NCBI GenBank assembly: GCA_946479285.1
Contig: CAMLFH010000006.1
Coordinates: 1-64,000 of the forward strand
Length of the DNA stretch: 64,000 bases
DNA from: an uncultured Flavobacteriales bacterium
Lineage (GTDB): Bacteria; Bacteroidota; Bacteroidia; Flavobacteriales; Crocinitomicaceae
Direction of reading: 5' to 3'
Shown here one piece after another: positions 34,662 through 44,280 of the stretch. The notes under the pieces were generated by a model. It saw nothing but the letters and a program-made list of their open reading frames with translations. It had not been told where the DNA came from and did not search any database. The translations under genes and the position numbers were made by a program. How positions within the stretch are numbered: position 1 is the first letter of the stretch; every line of letters begins with the position of its first letter.

Positions 34662-36053
34662 TTACAAATGGATCACCTCACCGTATGCAGCTGCTGCAGC
34701 TTCCATCACCGCTTCAGACATAGTTGGATGCGGGTGAACCGTTTTGATCAATTCTTCACCCGTTACTTCCAGTTTACGGATAGCAACGATCTCAGCGATC
34801 ATTTCAGTTACGTTTGCACCGATCATGTGAGCTCCAAGCAATTCACCGTATTTTGCGTCAAAGATCAATTTTACAAATCCGTCTTTCGCTCCTGCAGCAG
34901 ATGCTTTACCTGATGCAGAGAACGGGAATTTACCGATCTTGATTTCCATTCCGGCTTCCTTAGCTGCTTTTTCTGTCATACCGACAGAAGCAACTTCAGG
35001 AGAACAATACGTACATCCCGGGATATTTCCGTAATCCAACGGTTCCGGATGGTGACCTGCAATTTTCTCAACGCAGATAATTCCTTCGGCAGAAGCTACG
35101 TGAGCCAATGCTGCAGTAGGAATTACGTCTCCGATTGCATAATAACCAGGGATATTTGTTTGGTAGAAATCGTTTACAAGAATTCTTCCTTTGTCAACAA
35201 CGATTCCCAATTCTTCCAATCCGATATTTTCAATGTTTGCCTGGATTCCAACAGCAGAAAGAACTACATCACATTCGATCTTTTCTTCACCTTTTGCTGT
35301 TTTCACAGTCACCACACATCCTTTTCCTGATGTATCCACTGCTTCAACAGACGCGTTGGTCATGATGTTGATTCCGGATTTCTTGAAGGATTTCTCCAAT
35401 TGTTTGGATACGTCTTCGTCTTCAATCGGAACTACGTTCGGTAAGTATTCAACAACAGTTACTTCCGTTCCGATTGCATTGTAGAAATAAGCAAACTCTA
35501 CACCGATAGCACCTGAACCTACAACAACCATTTTCTTTGGCTGTGTTTTCATGCTCATTGCTTCACGGTATCCGATGATCTTAGATCCGTCTTGCGGCAG
35601 GTTTGGCAATTGACGGGAACGAGCTCCTGTTGCAATAATAATTCCTTTATCTGCAGTGAACTCAGTTACTTTACCGTCTTCTCCGGTAACAGCTACTTTT
35701 TTCCCGGCTTTAACAACACCGGTACCTTTGATCACATCAATTTTGTTTTTCTTCATCAGGAACTGGATTCCCTGGCTCATTCCATTGGCAACACCTCTTG
35801 AACGTTCCACCATTCCTCCGAAATCTGCTTTTGAATCTTTCACGGTAATTCCGTAATCAGATGCATGTTGAATGTATTCAAACACGTTCGCACTTTTCAA
35901 TAATGCTTTTGTTGGAATACATCCCCAGTTCAAACAGATTCCACCCAATGAATCACGCTCTACAACTGCTGTTTTCAAACCCAATTGTGACGCGCGAATA
36001 GCGGTAACATAACCGCCCGGACCACTTCCAATAACTATGATATCGTAATTCAT
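34662..36053 (-). CDS. lpdA: Dihydrolipoyl dehydrogenase (E3)
   Basis: 463 aa. N-terminal FAD-binding IGSGPGGYVTA, redox-active disulfide CLNWGC (Cys40/Cys45), NAD-binding VVGSGAIGVEFAYFYNAIG, second FAD motif YAIGDVIP, and the C-terminal His-Glu pair in HPHPTMSEAV. It reoxidises dihydrolipoamide of the pyruvate and 2-oxoglutarate dehydrogenase complexes, giving NADH. It probably serves the E1-alpha/E2 genes at 51238-53591. Monocistronic by context. Confidence 0.97.
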   Translation of the reverse strand: MNYDIIVIGSGPGGYVTAIRASQLGLKTAVVERDSLGGICLNWGCIPTKALLKSANVFEYIQHASDYGITVKDSKADFGGMVERSRGVANGMSQGIQFLMKKNKIDVIKGTGVVKAGKKVAVTGEDGKVTEFTADKGIIIATGARSRQLPNLPQDGSKIIGYREAMSMKTQPKKMVVVGSGAIGVEFAYFYNAIGTEVTVVEYLPNVVPIEDEDVSKQLEKSFKKSGINIMTNASVEAVDTSGKGCVVTVKTAKGEEKIECDVVLSAVGIQANIENIGLEELGIVVDKGRILVNDFYQTNIPGYYAIGDVIPTAALAHVASAEGIICVEKIAGHHPEPLDYGNIPGCTYCSPEVASVGMTEKAAKEAGMEIKIGKFPFSASGKASAAGAKDGFVKLIFDAKYGELLGAHMIGANVTEMIAEIVAIRKLEVTGEELIKTVHPHPTMSEAVMEAAAAAYGEVIHL

Positions 36054-36166
36054 TTCTTTTTTTCTAAAATGGTAATGGCACGAAATTAATCAATTCTCAG
36101 GAATTGTGAACGAATATGGTGCTGAAATGAAAATAGATTCTTTACACCTGACTAACACATCGTTTT

Positions 36167-36297
36167 TTTACCACAAATACACAAATAAAATGGCTGCCTA
36201 CCGGTCAGCCTAATTTACATCCATATCCTTGTGTTGTAAGAATTATATGAAAGAGGCGACCGGTAGGCGCCTCAATAATTCGTGCATTTGTGGTGAA
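36167..36297. repeat. Nested palindromic element with complementary hairpin loops
   Basis: The outer 16-bp imperfect inverted repeat is 36167-36182 (TTTACCACAAATACAC) and 36282-36297 (GTGCATTTGTGGTGAA), 14 of 16 paired. Inside are two hairpins. One is at 36192-36210 (GGCTG/CAGCC, loop CCTACCGGT); the other is at 36253-36273 (GAGGCG/CGCCTC, loop ACCGGTAGG). The loops are exact reverse complements. It looks like a MITE- or BIME-type element between divergent lpd and the M61 gene. Confidence 0.8.
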
Positions 36298-36311
36298 ATA
36301 GAAAAAGCCAC

Positions 36312-36344
36312 TTTGTGGTAATCCAGGTGGAATTTCTAATTTTG
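36312..36344 (+). promoter_or_regulatory. Promoter of the M61 peptidase gene
   Basis: TTTG (36312-36315), 21 bp, TAATTTTG (36337-36344). This is an excellent fit to TTTG-N17-23-TAnnTTTG; the leader to ATG 36361 would be about 12 nt. Confidence 0.65.
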
Positions 36345-36360
36345 CTCAAAAATTGACAAA

Positions 36361-38070
36361 ATGGCTCAGTATCACGTCGGGACCGAACAAGCAAACCAGC
36401 AATACATTCAATTCAAAGTAATCTTTGAAAATGTGGCGCCGAATTCCATCATTCATCTGCCGAAGTGGAGACCCGGAAGATATGAATTGGGCAATTTTGC
36501 AAAGAACGTCAGAGGATTTAAAGTGTTTTCTTCCGAAGGTAAAGCGGTTGATTTTAGAAAAGTGGATCTTTCTTCCTGGGAGATTTTGGTTTCCGAACCT
36601 ACTTCCATTCGTGTGGAGTATAGCTATTATGCATCCGAATTGAACGCAGGGTCGACTTATCTGACAAAAGAAATGTTGTATTCCAATCCGGTGAATTGCT
36701 TCATTTACCAGGAAGGTAAGAAAGATGAACCGTGTGAAGTGATCCTGAATATTCCGACAGATTGGAATATTGCCTGCTCGATGGAGCGCGAAGGAAATAT
36801 ACTGAAAGCAGCAAATTTTGATGAATTGGCTGATTCACCCTTCATTTGTTCGGCTTCTCTGCAATACAATCAATACGAATCGCATGGAACGATCTTTCAT
36901 TTATGGTTCCAGGGAGATTGTATCGTAGATTGGCAGCGACTGATTACCGATTTTAAAGCATTTACTGATAAGCAAATTGAGAAATTTATCGAGTTTCCGG
37001 TTCCGCATTACCATTTCCTGTTCCACATTTTGCCATACAAAGCGTATCACGGGGTAGAACATCAAAAATCTACGGTTATTTCTCTTGGTCCGACTTACGA
37101 TGTTTTTGGAGCACTTTACACCGAATTATTAGGTGTTTCTTCGCACGAATTATACCATACCTGGAATGTAAAAGCAATTCGCCCGATCGAAATGTTCCCT
37201 TATGATTATCAGAAAGAGAACTTGTCTAAGCTGGGTTATTTGTGTGAAGGTGTAACAACTTACATGGGTGATTTGATGTTGTACAAATCGGGAGTTTTTG
37301 ACTTGAAACAATACCTGCACGAGTTTACAGGGCAATTGCAGAAACACTTTGATAACTTCGGGCGTTTTCATTATTCGGTTGCAGATTCATCCTACGATAC
37401 CTGGCTGGATGGTTATATTCCCGGAGCTCCGGGGCGCAAAGTTTCGATCTACACCGAAGGTTGTTTGCTTGCTTTCGTTTGCGATGTAAGGATCCGTGAA
37501 CATTCATCTAACAAACATGGCTTGGATGAGTTGATGAAACGTTTGTACTTTAATTTTGCTTTAAATGGAAAAGGAGTAAGCGAGGAAGATTACCTGGGAT
37601 TATTAAAAGAATTGGCAGGTGAAGGAATTGAAGAACTGATCAAAGATTATTTCTACGGAACAAGACCATTCGAAGCCATTTTAACGGAAGCATTGGAATC
37701 AATCGGTTTGGAATTAATGCATAAACCGAATCAGAAATATTCCGCGGGCAGGATTGGATTTAAAGCTTTGCAGTTGGGAGCAGGTTTTCAGGTTGCGGCA
37801 ATTTATCCGGGATCTCCAGCTGATTTGGCAGGTTTAATGATCAACGATGAAGTGATTGCAGTCAACGAGTTCAAATTGAACGGAGATATCGATCAGTGGT
37901 TAAATTACCTCGATGATCAGAATAAACGCCTGACAGTTATTCGCCAGGGTAAAATCCTCGAATTGCCTTTACCGGAAGTACAAAGAAGCTTCTATCTGGA
38001 ATACGGTGTACGTGTAATCGATAATCCGAATAATGCCCAGAAAAAAGCATTTGAATATTGGGGGAAATGA
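36361..38070 (+). CDS. M61-family (glycyl-aminopeptidase-like) metallopeptidase with PDZ domain
   Basis: 569 aa. N-terminal beta domain (about 1-170: FENVAPNSIIHLPKWRPGRY). Gluzincin core with zinc motif HELYH at 262-266 followed by WNVKAIRP, and the distal glutamate in CEGVTTYMGD (about Glu296). A PDZ domain is at about 455-530 (FQVAAIYPGSPADLAGLMIN). Family members are aminopeptidases preferring Gly or Ala. No signal peptide is seen, so a cytoplasmic location is likely. It stands alone with its own promoter and the palindrome at 38091 downstream. Confidence 0.93.
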   Translation: MAQYHVGTEQANQQYIQFKVIFENVAPNSIIHLPKWRPGRYELGNFAKNVRGFKVFSSEGKAVDFRKVDLSSWEILVSEPTSIRVEYSYYASELNAGSTYLTKEMLYSNPVNCFIYQEGKKDEPCEVILNIPTDWNIACSMEREGNILKAANFDELADSPFICSASLQYNQYESHGTIFHLWFQGDCIVDWQRLITDFKAFTDKQIEKFIEFPVPHYHFLFHILPYKAYHGVEHQKSTVISLGPTYDVFGALYTELLGVSSHELYHTWNVKAIRPIEMFPYDYQKENLSKLGYLCEGVTTYMGDLMLYKSGVFDLKQYLHEFTGQLQKHFDNFGRFHYSVADSSYDTWLDGYIPGAPGRKVSIYTEGCLLAFVCDVRIREHSSNKHGLDELMKRLYFNFALNGKGVSEEDYLGLLKELAGEGIEELIKDYFYGTRPFEAILTEALESIGLELMHKPNQKYSAGRIGFKALQLGAGFQVAAIYPGSPADLAGLMINDEVIAVNEFKLNGDIDQWLNYLDDQNKRLTVIRQGKILELPLPEVQRSFYLEYGVRVIDNPNNAQKKAFEYWGK

Positions 38071-38090
38071 TCGTACGGATATAAAATAGT

Positions 38091-38118
38091 GTAGGGACGA
38101 GTCGCGACTTGTCCCTAC
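38091..38118. terminator. REP-like 28-bp palindrome between convergent genes
   Basis: GTAGGGACGAGTCG pairs with CGACTTGTCCCTAC (one G-T wobble). It shares GTAGGGAC/GTCCCTAC arms with 46972-46999. No T-tract, so it may stabilise 3' ends rather than terminate. Confidence 0.75.
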
Positions 38119-38127
38119 AATGTTCGA

Positions 38128-41100
38128 TTATTTCAATAATTGTATATGTCCTCTTTCCGTGATCTTCTTATCCGATTTGGATGATTTGAAACGAATTGTC
38201 CAGGTGTAGATTCCGGATTTGCATAATTCTCCGTTATACGTTCCGTCCCAGCCAACTTTCGTGTCATTTGATTCAAACAAAGTTTCTCCCCATCGGTTAT
38301 AGACTGTCAGGGTGTAATTGAAAGGATCAAAACCGGAAGTAAATACCGGGAAGAATACATTGTTGAATTCATCGCCGTCCGGTGTAAACGTATTCGGAAC
38401 ATAGAAAATCAATTCGTCTTCAATAGTTACGGTCAGAAAGGCTGTATCCGGACAATTTCCGGCATTGTTTGCAATGAGTCTGATCACATAGTTTCCTGCA
38501 TCTTCCGTGTAGGTATGACTAGGATTAAATACATTGCTTGTTTCTCCGTCACCAAAGTTCCAATCGTAAATAGAAGCATTCGAAGAAGTGTTTAAAGTAT
38601 GGAACTCAGGGTTCATCAAACCATGTATCGGATTGTTTACGGAGAATCCGGCTACTGCGTTCGGCATCGCACAAATGAAGCTTGGGAAGCTGCTCGTGGT
38701 TGAACATCCTGAAGAACTTGTAGAAGTAACAGTCAAATCGTAACAGCCAGGACTAGTGAAAGTGTGGTCCACACTATCCAATTGATTCGAGTTAGCAGTT
38801 CCGTCACCAAAATCCCAGGTAAGGGAAGAGGAAGAAGGAGTGCTCTGATCTATCAGTGTAGCGTTAAAAGGCGCACAACCCGATGAGTTTGGAGTCGAAA
38901 TTTGTACAACCGGCATCGGGTTTATAAGGATAGTGGTGGTTCCGGGTGTTGAACAACCACCTGTAACCGAATAGGAAATGTTGTGAGATCCGGCACCGGC
39001 TTGCGCAGGAGAGAATTCACCGGTACTTGCATTTATGATTCCATTACCTGACCAGGTTCCTCCCGGTATGCTGGCAGAAAGGAAGCTGTTTGCTCCCGCT
39101 TGACAGAAAGGTCCAACGGCAGTCACAATAGGTATTTGCCCGGAATTAATAATAACATCTGTTGTTGTGGAAGAAGTACAACCGTTTAAGGATGTACTAA
39201 CCGTATAAGTTCCGCCTGCACTCAATGTGGCAGGAGCAGAACCGTTTTGAGTAGTTGCTGTAAATCCGTTTGGTCCCGACCAGCTATAAGTCGTTCCGGG
39301 TAAACTGTTTGCAGTAAGCTGCATGACAGTTCCTTCACACAAAGGACCATTATTAGCTGCCGTTACTGTTGGAACAGGATTGACCGTCAATGTCATAGTA
39401 GCAGTTGCAGAACAGGTTCCGGTTGTCCCGGTTACTGTATAGGTTGTTGTGATCGTTGGATTTGCAGTAACAGATGTTCCTGTATTAGTTGATAAACCAG
39501 TCGAAGGGCTCCAGCTGTAATTAGTAGCTCCATTTGCGGTCAGCGTAGTTGAAGAACCACTGCAGATACTCGTGTTTGGAGTTACTGTTACCACAACAGG
39601 AGTAACGGTCACTGTCACAGGTAATGAAGCCGTACAGCTTCCGCTTGTTCCGGAAACGGTATATGTTGTCGTTGCAGTTGGATTAGCCGTTACAGAAGCT
39701 CCTGTCGTTGCTGACAATCCTGTTGATGGCGACCAGGAATAATTGGTTGCACCGCCTGCGGTTAAAGTCGTGGATCCTCCGCTGCAAATACTGGCATTCG
39801 GAGATACAGTAAGCGCAAGAGGTGTCACTGTAACGGTAACTGTTTGAGTTGCCGAACAAGATCCGGTTGTTCCGGTTACAGTATAAGTTGTTGTTGCAGC
39901 CGGACTGGCATTCACACTTGCTCCTGTAGAAGCTGACAAACCTGTTGATGGCGACCAGGAATAGTTGGTTGCCCCTCCTGCTGTTAATGTCGTGGAAGCA
40001 CCGGTGCAGATATTCGCTGCAGGCGAAACGGTCAAATTTAAAGGCGTTACGGTAACAGTTGTAGTTGCACTTGCCGAACATGATCCGGTTGTTCCCGTTA
40101 CGGTGTACGTGGTAGTTGCAGCTGGATTAGCCGTTACGGTTGCACCCGTTGTTGCTGATAAACCTGTAGATGGCGACCAGGTGTAATTGGTAGCACCTGT
40201 TGCTGTTAATGTTGCTGAAGCCCCGGAGCAAATGGAAGTACTTGCAGAGACACCAACGGTTAACGGAGCAACAGTTACGGTTACTGTTCCGCTGCTGGTG
40301 CAGCCGGCAGTATTTCCTGTAACAGTATAAGTTGTTGTTGAAGCAGGACTTGCGGTAACAGTAGCGCCAGTTGTAGCTGATAATCCGGTGGATGGCGACC
40401 AGGTGTATGTTCCTGCGCCACTTGCTGTAAGAGTTGCACTTCCTCCTGAACAAATTGTTTGTGCGGAAGGTGGAGTAACAGTAGCACTGTTTACGGTAAT
40501 TGTTGTAGAAGAAGCTGAATTGCAAGGAGCAACCCCAACAGAATAATTAATAGTATGTGTTCCTAATCCGGCAGCAGCAGGATTAAATACTCCGGTTGAA
40601 GAAACTCCGGGTCCTGACCAAGTTCCACCCATATCCGCAGCAATTAGCTGTGTTGTTCCGGAAGAAACACAAAATGGTCCTACAGGTGTAATAGCTGGGT
40701 TTGGAGGTCCGGTTTGAGCACCTCCCGGGGCAAGCTGCATAGTGAAATTGCTGGAAGATCCACTCCAGTTCTCTACCACGATCATAATTTCTTGTCCGGC
40801 AGTAACCATCGGTGCAGGTACTGAGGATGAACAGGGGAAAGAGGTTCCGAATTGGTTACAACCACTGGCAGCACTTGCGTAGTTACACCCAATTTGATTG
40901 GAGGTATTCTGAATCGCAGTGCAGGGAGATTGCCCATTTGGAATATTGAAAACAGCAACGTCCAGGAAACCGGAACTTGAATTGCCGTCGATCAACATGT
41001 TCAATGGGCCGGATGTGGTAATATGTAAAATGATGTATCCAACGTTCGGACCGAAAAAATCCAGGCAGGTACTAACCCATGTGCCTGGTGTTACGAAGTT

Positions 41101-41247
41101 AAACGGACCGGCAGTTCCAGGTGTACAAATGGAGGTATTTGTATTACACTGAGCGCTTGCAGAGTTGGTTCCGGCAACTGTCGGGATAAAAATAGAAAAG
41201 GAAATAGAGAGGAGGAGAGAAACGAAAATAGATTTAATGTATTTCAT
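38128..41247 (-). CDS. Large repetitive surface adhesin, type B T9SS
   Basis: 1039 aa from ATG 41247; an upstream TTG (41262) would add five residues. Signal peptide MKYIKSIFVSLLLSISFSIF. N-terminal domain about 35-180 (VSTCLDFFGPNVGYIILHIT, MIVVENWSGSSSNFTMQL). Five 74-residue tandem units follow (YTWSPSTGLSATTGA, TTTYTVTG, consensus start ICSG), then Ig-like domains, two PKD domains (LTWDFGDGTANS, YDWNFGDGETSN) and a CHU_C sorting domain (YVPNTFTPDGDEFNN, WDGTYNGELCKSGIYTW). Predicted surface or secreted adhesin, sister of the truncated gene at 3-2087. It overlaps the small upstream gene by 14 bp. Confidence 0.93.
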   Translation of the reverse strand: MKYIKSIFVSLLLSISFSIFIPTVAGTNSASAQCNTNTSICTPGTAGPFNFVTPGTWVSTCLDFFGPNVGYIILHITTSGPLNMLIDGNSSSGFLDVAVFNIPNGQSPCTAIQNTSNQIGCNYASAASGCNQFGTSFPCSSSVPAPMVTAGQEIMIVVENWSGSSSNFTMQLAPGGAQTGPPNPAITPVGPFCVSSGTTQLIAADMGGTWSGPGVSSTGVFNPAAAGLGTHTINYSVGVAPCNSASSTTITVNSATVTPPSAQTICSGGSATLTASGAGTYTWSPSTGLSATTGATVTASPASTTTYTVTGNTAGCTSSGTVTVTVAPLTVGVSASTSICSGASATLTATGATNYTWSPSTGLSATTGATVTANPAATTTYTVTGTTGSCSASATTTVTVTPLNLTVSPAANICTGASTTLTAGGATNYSWSPSTGLSASTGASVNASPAATTTYTVTGTTGSCSATQTVTVTVTPLALTVSPNASICSGGSTTLTAGGATNYSWSPSTGLSATTGASVTANPTATTTYTVSGTSGSCTASLPVTVTVTPVVVTVTPNTSICSGSSTTLTANGATNYSWSPSTGLSTNTGTSVTANPTITTTYTVTGTTGTCSATATMTLTVNPVPTVTAANNGPLCEGTVMQLTANSLPGTTYSWSGPNGFTATTQNGSAPATLSAGGTYTVSTSLNGCTSSTTTDVIINSGQIPIVTAVGPFCQAGANSFLSASIPGGTWSGNGIINASTGEFSPAQAGAGSHNISYSVTGGCSTPGTTTILINPMPVVQISTPNSSGCAPFNATLIDQSTPSSSSLTWDFGDGTANSNQLDSVDHTFTSPGCYDLTVTSTSSSGCSTTSSFPSFICAMPNAVAGFSVNNPIHGLMNPEFHTLNTSSNASIYDWNFGDGETSNVFNPSHTYTEDAGNYVIRLIANNAGNCPDTAFLTVTIEDELIFYVPNTFTPDGDEFNNVFFPVFTSGFDPFNYTLTVYNRWGETLFESNDTKVGWDGTYNGELCKSGIYTWTIRFKSSKSDKKITERGHIQLLK
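39346..40455 (-). repeat. Five in-frame 222-bp tandem repeats
   Basis: 74-codon period; unit borders at about 40455, 40233, 40011, 39789 and 39567. The most conserved DNA encodes WSPSTGLS. Copy-number change by slippage would keep the frame. Confidence 0.88.
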
Positions 41248-41668
41248 AACCGTTGTATCCAAAATGTGAAACTAATTCATTAATAATTGTTGGTGTTAGC
41301 TGCTCGTTGCAGTTAATGCGCACAGAAGTGAAGTTATTCTCGAAATCGATTACGTTCAGGAATGTGTAATGTGCTTTTAAACGAAGATTGACTCTTTCTT
41401 CCCGTTGGGCATCTCCCAAAGGATTGTATGCCGTGAATGTGAAAGTGTAATTATCCAATTGCTGAATAATACATGCAGGATTGTTTCCCGATTGATGCAG
41501 CAGCCTATCCACTTCGGAAGTAGACTGGTTGTTCGCGATCAATTGAGAACGAACCGAGTTTAAAGAATCAACGGCGGATTGAGTTTGACCGAAAGCTATA
41601 GTTGATAAAATCAACAGTGAAACGGTCAATACGTAGCGTGGAAGCTTTGTTTTACAGTAGTAGTACAT
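41234..41668 (-). CDS. Small secreted protein of unknown function
   Basis: 144 aa. Signal peptide about 1-28 (VLTVSLLILSTIAFGQ). The mature part has an SxxVDSLNSVRSQLIANNQS helix and later YTFTFTAYNPLGDAQREERV and TPTIINELVSHFGYNGYEIH. No recognised domain. The 3' end overlaps the start of the adhesin gene, so they form an operon. A TATCTTCG -7 box sits 20 nt upstream. I infer it helps export or anchor the adhesin, but nothing in the sequence proves this. Confidence 0.75.
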   Translation of the reverse strand: MYYYCKTKLPRYVLTVSLLILSTIAFGQTQSAVDSLNSVRSQLIANNQSTSEVDRLLHQSGNNPACIIQQLDNYTFTFTAYNPLGDAQREERVNLRLKAHYTFLNVIDFENNFTSVRINCNEQLTPTIINELVSHFGYNGYEIH

Positions 41669-41688
41669 GGGGCAATAAATTTCGTGTC

Positions 41689-41696
41689 CGAAGATA
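41689..41696 (-). promoter_or_regulatory. Variant -7 element (TATCTTCG) of the adhesin operon
   Basis: Minus strand TATCTTCG, 20 nt before the ATG at 41668. Confidence 0.4.
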
Positions 41697-41738
41697 GAAC
41701 GAAAGAATTAAATAGTGGTTGCCTAAATTGTTAATTAA

Positions 41739-41768
41739 AAAAAGCGTGTTATTGCTAACACGCTTTTT
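41739..41768. terminator. Strong bidirectional terminator of the TonB receptor gene
   Basis: Perfect 13-bp stem AAAAAGCGTGTTA / TAACACGCTTTTT with a 4-nt loop, 10 bp past the stop at 41779. Confidence 0.9.
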
Positions 41769-41778
41769 CTAAATAAAG

Positions 41779-44121
41779 TTAGAATTTATAACTGACCCCT
41801 AAACTTGGTAAGAATGGGAACTGATAGATCTTCGAATTGGTTACGCGATTCACATAGAAAATATTTTTTCGGTTGTAAGTATTCGTGACAGCCGCAATAA
41901 TTTCCAGTTCTGTTTTATTCTTGAATTTGAACTGTTTCTTAACCGTGATATCTAATCGGTGGTAAGTTGGAAGTCTCTTCGAGTTAAATTCACCCAAAAT
42001 AACGCCCACCGAGTTGGAGTTGCTGGTTGTGTAATCAGTTGTTACACCCTGTCCGAATGATTCTGCTTGATAATACCCGGAAGTTGGAGTAAACGGAAGA
42101 CCCGAACCAAAGTTCCAGCGAACGTTCACTTCCAGATCTTTCTTCTTTCCGAAAGCATAGGAAGCAACAATGTTTACGTTATGTCTTCTGTCGAAAACCG
42201 GAGCATAATTAGTGAAACCATCCCATCGGGTAGATTTAGCGTAGGAATAAACTCCCCATAAGAAGATTCTGTTCCAGCTGTATTTCAATAATACGTCAAC
42301 TCCGTAAGATTTCCCGCTTTCGATCAGGAAGTCTTTTTTGTAAACGTCATCTTCTTTGGAAAACTCTGAAACATCTTCGTAAAGTTTATTTACATTGATG
42401 TTACTCAACTGTGGGAAGTACTTGTAGTATCCCTCGATATTCAACATCAGGTTTTTTGTCAGGTCAAATTCTGCTCCCAAAATGGCATGCCAGGAATATT
42501 GAATTCCGTTCTTCGGGTTTTTCTCTTTACCGCTTTCGGTAATGAAATTTTGCTGGACGTTCGAAGGCGCACTCAATAAACCGTTAAACAGGTTCACAAT
42601 GTCCTTGTCTGAAGAAGCAGTGGTAAAGTTTTGAGAATAACGACCTCCGGATAGTTTCAAGCGGAAGAATTCAGCAGCATTGTATTTAACTCCCAAACGT
42701 GGTTCCAGGGAAATAGTACTCAAACTGGCGTAAGCCTGCACACGTAAACCAGGTTGTACAACAAATCGTTTTGTCACAAACTTGTAGTTTGCATACGCTC
42801 CAATCTCAACCGTATTATTTTCATCCTGGATTTTAGAAGCAACTTCGTTAAAAGTCACATAATCCGTTTTGAAAATATTAATCCCGATTCCGTAATCGAT
42901 CTGGCTTTCATTTTTTAAGAAATAAGAGAAATCAAAACCAAGGTCTGTCCCGAAAATAGAACTCGTGCGTGGTTCGCTTCCTTCTTCCTTGAAGTTTGTT
43001 TTATAACTCGAAGCAGTTAAATGTCCTTTGATAAACGTTTTACCACCACCGGGCAATAAAATCCAGGATAATCCACCACCTGCTTGCTGAAAGTCTAAAG
43101 CTGCAGATTCGTTGTACTGTACTTTATCCGTGTTGCTAAATCCAAATATCGAAACTTTTGATCCCAGGCCTGTAGCAAAAGTAAGTTTTCCGTATAAATC
43201 CGTGAAATTGTATGGAAGTCCATTTCCATCATTTACTCCACGGTACAAATCTTTGGATGTGTAATCCAATAAGGCATGTTTTGCAGAAAAGATAAATGAT
43301 CCGGCTCCGGCACGGCCTTCTTTAGCGCGGTACAGAGGTCCTTCCACGACCAATTTTGCAAGGAATGGTGATACGGATACTTTTCCGCCGAATTTCTTTT
43401 TGTTCCCGTCGCGGTAAGTAATATCCATCACAGAAGAAATTCTTCCTCCGTACCTGGAATCAAATCCTCCGGTGTAAATATCTACGTTCTTAACCAATTC
43501 TGTTTCGAAGATGGAGAAGAAACCAATGGAGTGGAACGGGTTGTAAATAGTCATCCCGTCCAATAGTACTTTATTTTGGATCGGAGTTCCACCGCGTACG
43601 TACAATTGACCTCCCTGGTCACCGGTTGTAACAACACCCGGGGTTACAGAGAAAGCAGCAGTAATATCGTTTTCAGCACCTACCGACGGGATGCGCTCCA
43701 ATCCTTTTTTATCAAACTTATTGATGGAAATCAAAACTTCGGTCGTTTTTGCCTTTGTTTCAGCTGAAATCTCAACTTCGTCGATCTCAGTAGCGTCTTC
43801 TTCCAGTAATTCAATTTTTAGTTCTGTAATACCGCCTTTGGTAGCTACTACAATTTCCTTGTTGTATTCCTTAAAATCAGACGTTTGAACCTTTAAAAGG
43901 TAAGTCCCGATAGGAACTTTCGGAATGGTGAAGAAACCATTGACATCGGCAGTTGCTCCAAGAATAGATTGTTCTTTTACAGTTGGGATCAATACTACTT
44001 TTTCAAACGGAACTACTTCACTGTTTTCATTATTGAACAAAAATCCGCGAATAATATGATCTTGAGAAAAAGAGGTAATTGAAACGAGTAAAAATGCAAA
44101 TAAGGAGAGTATTTGTTTCAT
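41779..44121 (-). CDS. TonB-dependent receptor with N-terminal CarboxypepD_reg-like domain
   Basis: 780 aa. Signal peptide ILSLFAFLLVSITSFSQ. Regulatory-like domain about 20-100 (FTIPKVPIGTYLLKVQTSDF), plug about 115-230 (ERIPSVGAENDITAAFSVTP, GGQLYVRGGTPIQNKVLLDG, GFDSRYGGRISSVMDI), then a barrel ending FPFLPSLGVSYKF. Of the CirA/FepA-like Bacteroidota class. No SusD or nuclease partner is nearby, and it is bounded by its own TAACTTCG -7 box and terminator, so it is monocistronic. Substrate unknown. Confidence 0.92.
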   Translation of the reverse strand: MKQILSLFAFLLVSITSFSQDHIIRGFLFNNENSEVVPFEKVVLIPTVKEQSILGATADVNGFFTIPKVPIGTYLLKVQTSDFKEYNKEIVVATKGGITELKIELLEEDATEIDEVEISAETKAKTTEVLISINKFDKKGLERIPSVGAENDITAAFSVTPGVVTTGDQGGQLYVRGGTPIQNKVLLDGMTIYNPFHSIGFFSIFETELVKNVDIYTGGFDSRYGGRISSVMDITYRDGNKKKFGGKVSVSPFLAKLVVEGPLYRAKEGRAGAGSFIFSAKHALLDYTSKDLYRGVNDGNGLPYNFTDLYGKLTFATGLGSKVSIFGFSNTDKVQYNESAALDFQQAGGGLSWILLPGGGKTFIKGHLTASSYKTNFKEEGSEPRTSSIFGTDLGFDFSYFLKNESQIDYGIGINIFKTDYVTFNEVASKIQDENNTVEIGAYANYKFVTKRFVVQPGLRVQAYASLSTISLEPRLGVKYNAAEFFRLKLSGGRYSQNFTTASSDKDIVNLFNGLLSAPSNVQQNFITESGKEKNPKNGIQYSWHAILGAEFDLTKNLMLNIEGYYKYFPQLSNINVNKLYEDVSEFSKEDDVYKKDFLIESGKSYGVDVLLKYSWNRIFLWGVYSYAKSTRWDGFTNYAPVFDRRHNVNIVASYAFGKKKDLEVNVRWNFGSGLPFTPTSGYYQAESFGQGVTTDYTTSNSNSVGVILGEFNSKRLPTYHRLDITVKKQFKFKNKTELEIIAAVTNTYNRKNIFYVNRVTNSKIYQFPFLPSLGVSYKF

Positions 44122-44149
44122 ATCTATAACCAGGGTTTTAAAGAAGTTC

Positions 44150-44157
44150 CGAAGTTA
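44150..44157 (-). promoter_or_regulatory. Variant -7 element (TAACTTCG) of the TonB receptor gene
   Basis: Minus strand TAACTTCG, 28 nt before the ATG at 44121. The rest of 44122-44280 contains AATAG-rich degenerate repeats (44234-44272). Confidence 0.4.
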
Positions 44158-44280
44158 CATAATTAACAGGAATTAACAGATGAAAATTTCGAAAAATGAT
44201 TAAACGTGCAGATTATTGATTGAACGGCTTTTAGTCAATAGCTAATAGTGAATAGCCACTAGCAATTCTCGAACTATTTT

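Noticed and set aside
39346..40455. Possible CRISPR array
   Set aside because: The period is 222 bp, in frame within a coding gene, with no spacers and no cas genes.
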